NCBI GenBank assembly: GCA_046757585.1
Contig: JBHHYR010000149.1
Location: 1 to 9,272, forward strand
Length of the DNA stretch: 9,272 bases
Source of the DNA: JBHHYR01 sp046757585
GTDB taxonomy: Bacteria > Desulfobacterota > Binatia > HRBIN30
Direction of reading: 5' to 3'
Shown here: one piece after another, positions 6,764 to 9,272 of the stretch
Layout: the number at the start of each line of letters is the position of its first letter
How positions within the stretch are numbered: the first letter of the stretch is position 1
The notes under the pieces: model-generated
Databases searched by the model: none
What the model saw: the letters and a program-made list of their open reading frames with translations, nothing else
What the model was told of the DNA's origin: nothing
Position numbers and translations under genes: made by a program

Positions 6764-6836
6764 CCGCACGCGGATGCTGGCCATCCCCCGCACCGGAACA
6801 CCGCTGCTATCGCCGGTTCCCGCCGTGCTCCCCACC
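6764..6836. other. Convergent gap, no gene seen
   Basis: These 73 bases lie between the end of the full-length crotonase frame and the end of the DUF1499 gene. ACCGG and CCGGT flank a 16-base loop near 6791-6816, but the stem is short and there is no T-run. No terminator is called. Confidence 0.4.
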
Positions 6837-7529
6837 CTACCGCAACGCGGCAAAAAACGTCTTGATGCGCGTGGCGTTGGCGCCGATATCCCCTTTGCCA
6901 TCGCGCGATTTGGAACGCATATGGACGACACTGCCGCCGTCGTGCGGGCGCACCTCGACGACGAAATCATCCTTGAACCGGAACACGCGTGACGTCGCGA
7001 CCCCTTCCAAGGCATGCCTGGCCGCGTCGGTTCGGGTGATGACCCAGTCTGGTACCTGCTGTGCCGCCGCCACGACCCGTTTGAACGCCTCGTCGGGTGG
7101 AAGAGCGAGCGGCAGGGGCCTCAGATCAGGGTATCCCTGGCGCTGGCGTTGGGCCAGGGCCGCGCCGGCGTATCGCATATCCCGTCCCCTGTTCTCGTCG
7201 AGCGAGCCGGCCACGACGAATTTGGGCACGGTTGCGGTGTCCGTCGTGATGTCGTTGATCGGTGGGAACTTCCCGGCCGGAAAGGCGATGGCCAGAAACG
7301 CGACGGTGACCACGGCACCGAGCGCCAGTCCCAGGCCGGCACCGCGGCCACGCACCATACTGACGATTCCAGCCACCAGCGCCGCTATGCCAAGGAATCC
7401 CCCCACGTCAAACACTAGGAACCCGATCACGGCGCGGACGATCCGGAAATGCGCCAGCAATGGTCCGACCACGAACGCCACGAGCCCTGCGGTTCCCAAG
7501 CGAAAAGCCCAACCTGCAGCACCGGCCAT
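6837..7529 (-). CDS. DUF1499 domain membrane protein
   Basis: 230-residue protein. Three hydrophobic segments (about 11-28, 38-58 and 64-84) are followed by a DUF1499 domain (about 85-230) with its characteristic strings: FPPINDITTDT, RYAGAALAQRQRQGYPDL, a W-V-TRTD segment, FKDDFVVEVRP and the terminal RSKSRDGKGDIGANATRIKTF. The domain's biochemical role is not established; here it would be tethered to the inner membrane. The ATG at 7529 is chosen because ACCTCC at 7535-7540 (GGAGGT on the minus strand) sits five bases before it. An earlier in-frame ATG at 7580 adds 17 His/Arg-rich residues and lacks such a site. It is divergent from the lipoprotein gene, and its stop is TAG. Confidence 0.9.
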   Translation of the reverse strand: MAGAAGWAFRLGTAGLVAFVVGPLLAHFRIVRAVIGFLVFDVGGFLGIAALVAGIVSMVRGRGAGLGLALGAVVTVAFLAIAFPAGKFPPINDITTDTATVPKFVVAGSLDENRGRDMRYAGAALAQRQRQGYPDLRPLPLALPPDEAFKRVVAAAQQVPDWVITRTDAARHALEGVATSRVFRFKDDFVVEVRPHDGGSVVHMRSKSRDGKGDIGANATRIKTFFAALR

Positions 7530-7534
7530 TCGAC

Positions 7535-7540
7535 ACCTCC
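7535..7540 (-). promoter_or_regulatory. Ribosome binding site that decides the DUF1499 start
   Basis: GGAGGT on the minus strand, five bases upstream of the ATG at 7529, supports this start over the longer in-frame one at 7580. Confidence 0.75.
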
Positions 7541-7562
7541 ACGTTACTCGGTGATGGCTGTG

Positions 7563-7590
7563 CCTACACCGCACCTTCAACGAGTGTCAA
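7563..7590 (-). promoter_or_regulatory. Candidate promoter for the DUF1499 gene
   Basis: On the minus strand a consensus -35 TTGACA (7590-7585) is followed after 16 bases by TGTAGG (7568-7563), a poor -10. It lies 34 bases upstream of the start codon, inside the divergent gap shared with the lipoprotein gene. Only the -35 is convincing. Confidence 0.35.
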
Positions 7591-7593
7591 CCA

Positions 7594-7622
7594 GGGACAT
7601 CTCGCCACCAACACGCTATAGT
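7594..7622 (+). promoter_or_regulatory. Candidate promoter for the lipoprotein gene, possibly leaderless
   Basis: GGGACA (7594-7599, four of six consensus) and TATAGT (7617-7622, five of six) are separated by 17 bases. The expected transcription start is about 7629, which coincides with the preferred GTG start codon. No ribosome site lies before that codon. Confidence 0.45.
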
Positions 7623-7628
7623 GCGGCG

Positions 7629-8414
7629 GTGCGCCGCTGCTGCTTGTTCCTGCTGCTCTGTTGGGTCGTCGGATGCACGTCGGCGTGGGACCGGCGCCAG
7701 TCGCTGCTCGCCGAGCACGAGGGACAGGGCAAGTACGTCGAGGCGGCAGCGGATGCCCGCTGGCTGATCGACAACGCGTTTTATCGTGCGCCCCCGGGGG
7801 AACGGACCTCGGCGGCGGCGGCCTCCCGTTACTTGCGTTTGGCCACGCTTGCGGCCAAAGCCGGGAACGCCGGTGTTGCCGTGGAGGCTCTGCGCGAGGC
7901 CGTCAGGATCGACCCGCGGCAGGGACCTGCCATACGCGCCCAGCTGGAGCAGCTGCCTGTCACGGAGACGGAGCGCACGCGCTTGAGGCAGGAGTTCAGA
8001 TGGAACATTACGGCCTTGGCCCCGCGCGGTCTTCCGTCGTTGCAAGCAGCCCGTGCCAGCGCCCACTGTTGGTCCTATCACGTGGAGGAAGTCCGGAAAC
8101 GGCGGTACCGCACGGTGAGCACACCGGAGGGCAAACAACACGAGGTCACTTACGATGCACGCCCGTGGGTGTTCGACGCCGAGGCAGGCCAGTGGCGCCC
8201 GGTCGGCCCGTGGAAGCATGATGCAGGCATGGAGACCGAGGACGCGCAAGGCCCGCAGCAACCGCGTTACCGCGCGCTCCTGGCTCCTGGCGGCCGCTTC
8301 TATGCGAGTGAAACGGTGCCCCCGTGCCATCGGGCCGGCTGGGAGGGCCCCTACGGTGCCAACGGCACGGTGTTCGTTGCCACGCGGTTACCCTCGACGG
8401 CGCCGGCGCAGTGA
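7629..8414 (+). CDS. Predicted lipoprotein with TPR-like helical repeat, function unknown
   Basis: 261-residue hypothetical protein. From the GTG at 7629 the N-terminus is a classic lipoprotein signal: Arg2-Arg3, a hydrophobic stretch (CLFLLLCWVV), then Gly15-Cys16, with Cys16 as the lipid attachment site. The next ~130 residues are helical, with at least one TPR-like unit (AAKAGNAGVAVEALREAVRIDP), suggesting a protein-interaction role on the periplasmic side of a membrane. The C-terminal ~100 residues are Trp/Tyr/Pro-rich, with an HCWSYHVEEVRKRRYRTV segment and GRFYASETVPPCHRAGWEGPYG, and match nothing I recognise. The frame is open back to 7449, but that extension overlaps the DUF1499 start and would bury the signal peptide 60 residues inside. 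Start choice is therefore good but not certain. Confidence 0.72.
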   Translation: MRRCCLFLLLCWVVGCTSAWDRRQSLLAEHEGQGKYVEAAADARWLIDNAFYRAPPGERTSAAAASRYLRLATLAAKAGNAGVAVEALREAVRIDPRQGPAIRAQLEQLPVTETERTRLRQEFRWNITALAPRGLPSLQAARASAHCWSYHVEEVRKRRYRTVSTPEGKQHEVTYDARPWVFDAEAGQWRPVGPWKHDAGMETEDAQGPQQPRYRALLAPGGRFYASETVPPCHRAGWEGPYGANGTVFVATRLPSTAPAQ

Positions 8415-8424
8415 AAATTTTCGA

Positions 8425-8453
8425 TTGCCATATCCGGCGCCGCAAGGTATATT
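8425..8453 (+). promoter_or_regulatory. Promoter upstream of paralogue B
   Basis: TTGCCA (8425-8430) and TATATT (8448-8453) are separated by exactly 17 bases, in a conspicuously AT-rich island between two GC-rich genes. The predicted start of transcription is about 8460, leaving a leader of roughly 93 bases before the ATG at 8553. Confidence 0.6.
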
Positions 8454-8552
8454 ATATGCACTGGCTGCTGAGTTCGGCTGTGTGGTGCTGGGAAACATCG
8501 GGTGGGCGTGACGGTCAGACCCTCTGGCTTTCACGGTTCAGAGCCGGCACGT

Positions 8553-9014
8553 ATGAACCGTCAGCTGAAACATCAGATGGAACGCAGAGCTGTGGCAGCC
8601 CGCTTGCGCCGCATGGGGTTCGGCGTAGAGGAAACCCACCGCAACGGCAAGTACGATCTTCTGGTCAATGGTGAAGTGCGGGTGGCCCTGCGGGTGGCTT
8701 TCCCCGGGCGCTACGCGCACACGGTAACCGTGAACGGCCGGCGTTACGCGTACGACTATCGCAGCTGGAATTTCAATTTCCACCGGCACGGGCGGTGGGA
8801 GCGCAAAGATTGCGATGTCTTCGTTTGCATCGCGAAACACCGGCGTACGGCAGACGAGATATTTGTGATCCCGTCCAGTGCAATCACCGGACCCACTTTC
8901 AGCTTACACGGTGCCTGCGACCGGTACCGCGGTCGCTACGCAGCGTTTCGCAACCGGTGGAGCATCTTCACACGTCTCCAACCGCGGGTGGAAGCGCGCT
9001 CCGCGGTGGCATAG
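8553..9014 (+). CDS. Small protein of unknown function, paralogue B; possible degenerate PD-(D/E)XK-like fold
   Basis: 153-residue paralogue of the protein at 4900-5355 (minus). Helical N-terminus (RRAVAARLRRMG), YDLLVNG (34-40), strand VRVALR (42-47), RSWNFNFH (70-77), CDVFVC (87-92), FVIPSSAITG and a C-terminal YRGRYAAF---W segment. ATG 8553 is chosen because it makes residues 1-93 of both paralogues align without gaps. The frame is open to a GTG at 8502, which would add 17 residues; neither start has a strong ribosome site. As in its partner, Ala45-Leu46-Arg47 sit where a PD-(D/E)XK enzyme would have E-x-K, although Asp35 is kept. No signal peptide or membrane segment is visible. The gene has its own promoter-like sequence and converges on yajQ. 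The fold call is inference; the paralogy is plain from sequence. Confidence 0.78.
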   Translation: MNRQLKHQMERRAVAARLRRMGFGVEETHRNGKYDLLVNGEVRVALRVAFPGRYAHTVTVNGRRYAYDYRSWNFNFHRHGRWERKDCDVFVCIAKHRRTADEIFVIPSSAITGPTFSLHGACDRYRGRYAAFRNRWSIFTRLQPRVEARSAVA

Positions 9015-9034
9015 TCCAGCCAGCGGCAGCCCAC
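9001..9034 (+). repeat. 3' flank shared, in inverted orientation, with paralogue A (4876-4913)
   Basis: CCGCGGTGGCAT (9001-9012) spans the end of the paralogue B gene, and CGGCAGCCCAC (9024-9034) lies just beyond its stop. The same two strings occur in the same order on the minus strand at 4913-4902 and 4886-4876 around the end of paralogue A. The spacing between them is 11 bases here and 15 there. The second block is non-coding in both copies. Confidence 0.6.
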
Positions 9035-9044
9035 ACGCGCCAGG

Positions 9045-9272
9045 TTAGTCGCGGAAGTTGACGAACTGCAGGGGGATATCGAGCTCCCGCGCCTTCAAGA
9101 GTTGGATGGCGGTCTGCAGATCATCTCTCTTCTTCCCACTCACGCGCACTTGATCCCCTTGGATCTGGCTTTGCAGCTTGAGCTTACTGTCCTTGAGCAG
9201 CTTCACGATCTGTCTGGCCTTTTCCGTGTCGATCCCTTGCCGCACGGTGATGACCTGCTTGGCCAGTCCCCC
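9045..9272 (-). CDS. yajQ: YajQ family cyclic-di-GMP-binding protein (5' end outside window)
   Basis: The C-terminal 75 residues of a YajQ protein (DUF520), normally about 160 residues; the frame is open at the right window edge. The visible part has the hallmark strings VRQGIDTEKARQIVKLLKDS, KLQSQIQGDQVRVSGKKRDDLQ and the exact terminal FVNFRD. YajQ proteins are small cytoplasmic proteins with two ferredoxin-like domains that bind nucleic acids or nucleotides; a Xanthomonas member is a cyclic-di-GMP receptor acting with a transcription factor. The gene converges on paralogue B with a 30-base gap and no obvious terminator hairpin. Identification is firm. Confidence 0.95.
   Translation of the reverse strand, partial: GGLAKQVITVRQGIDTEKARQIVKLLKDSKLKLQSQIQGDQVRVSGKKRDDLQTAIQLLKARELDIPLQFVNFRD

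Noticed and set aside
6146..7015. Minus-strand open frame crossing the crotonase and the DUF1499 gene end
   Set aside because: Overlaps two well-supported genes in the wrong frame or strand and shows no family features.
6718..7554. Plus-strand open frame over the DUF1499 gene
   Set aside because: Antisense to the DUF1499 gene; Pro/Arg/Ser/Thr-rich translation typical of a GC-rich shadow frame.
8456..8674. Trp-containing short peptide (MHWLLSSAVWCWE) just after the promoter, considered as an attenuator leader
   Set aside because: Its frame does not stop before paralogue B but runs far into it, there is no ribosome site, and no attenuator-type hairpins with a T-run follow.
1..9272. CRISPR array, tRNA, rRNA, insertion sequence or integrase
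   Set aside because: No regularly spaced direct repeats, no cloverleaf or rRNA-like stretches, and no transposase or recombinase motifs were seen on either strand.

Overview
The window is a compact, high-GC bacterial chromosome segment with GTG and ATG starts, stop-start overlaps, and no tRNA, rRNA, CRISPR array or recognisable transposase. YajQ, an inner-membrane ABC exporter of the E. coli YbhGFSR type and a lipoprotein with a signal-peptidase II site point to a Gram-negative host. A high-GC proteobacterium or a relative such as Desulfobacterota, Myxococcota or Binatota would fit, but the sequence alone does not settle the phylum.

Layout. Positions 2-4838 (+) hold a tightly packed export operon: the C-terminal part of a HlyD-type membrane fusion protein, two separate ABC ATPases (the halves of a YbhF-like tandem ATPase, here encoded as two genes), and two ABC-2 permeases. 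Three of the four junctions are overlapping or nearly so. Together these would form a tripartite or inner-membrane efflux/export pump. At 4900-5355 (-) lies a small protein of unknown function. It has a close paralogue in the opposite orientation at 8553-9014 (+). The two align without gaps over their first 93 residues, and they also share short blocks of non-coding sequence beyond their stop codons.

Between the paralogues are: a limonene-epoxide-hydrolase/SnoaL-like protein (5494-5871, -); divergent from it, an ECHDC3-like crotonase (5990-6646, +) cut short by an in-frame TAG, with its last 39 codons still readable in the same frame up to a TGA at 6761-6763; a DUF1499 membrane protein (6837-7529, -); and, divergent from that, a TPR-like lipoprotein (7629-8414, +). 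The right edge holds the C-terminal part of yajQ (9045-9272, -).

The most interesting points are the premature amber codon in the crotonase, the inverted paralogue pair with a degenerate nuclease-like motif and shared 3' flanks, and the missing switch histidine in the first ATPase. I did not find a clear multi-gene defence, secretion or biosynthetic system that would count as new. The paralogue family is the best candidate for something undescribed.
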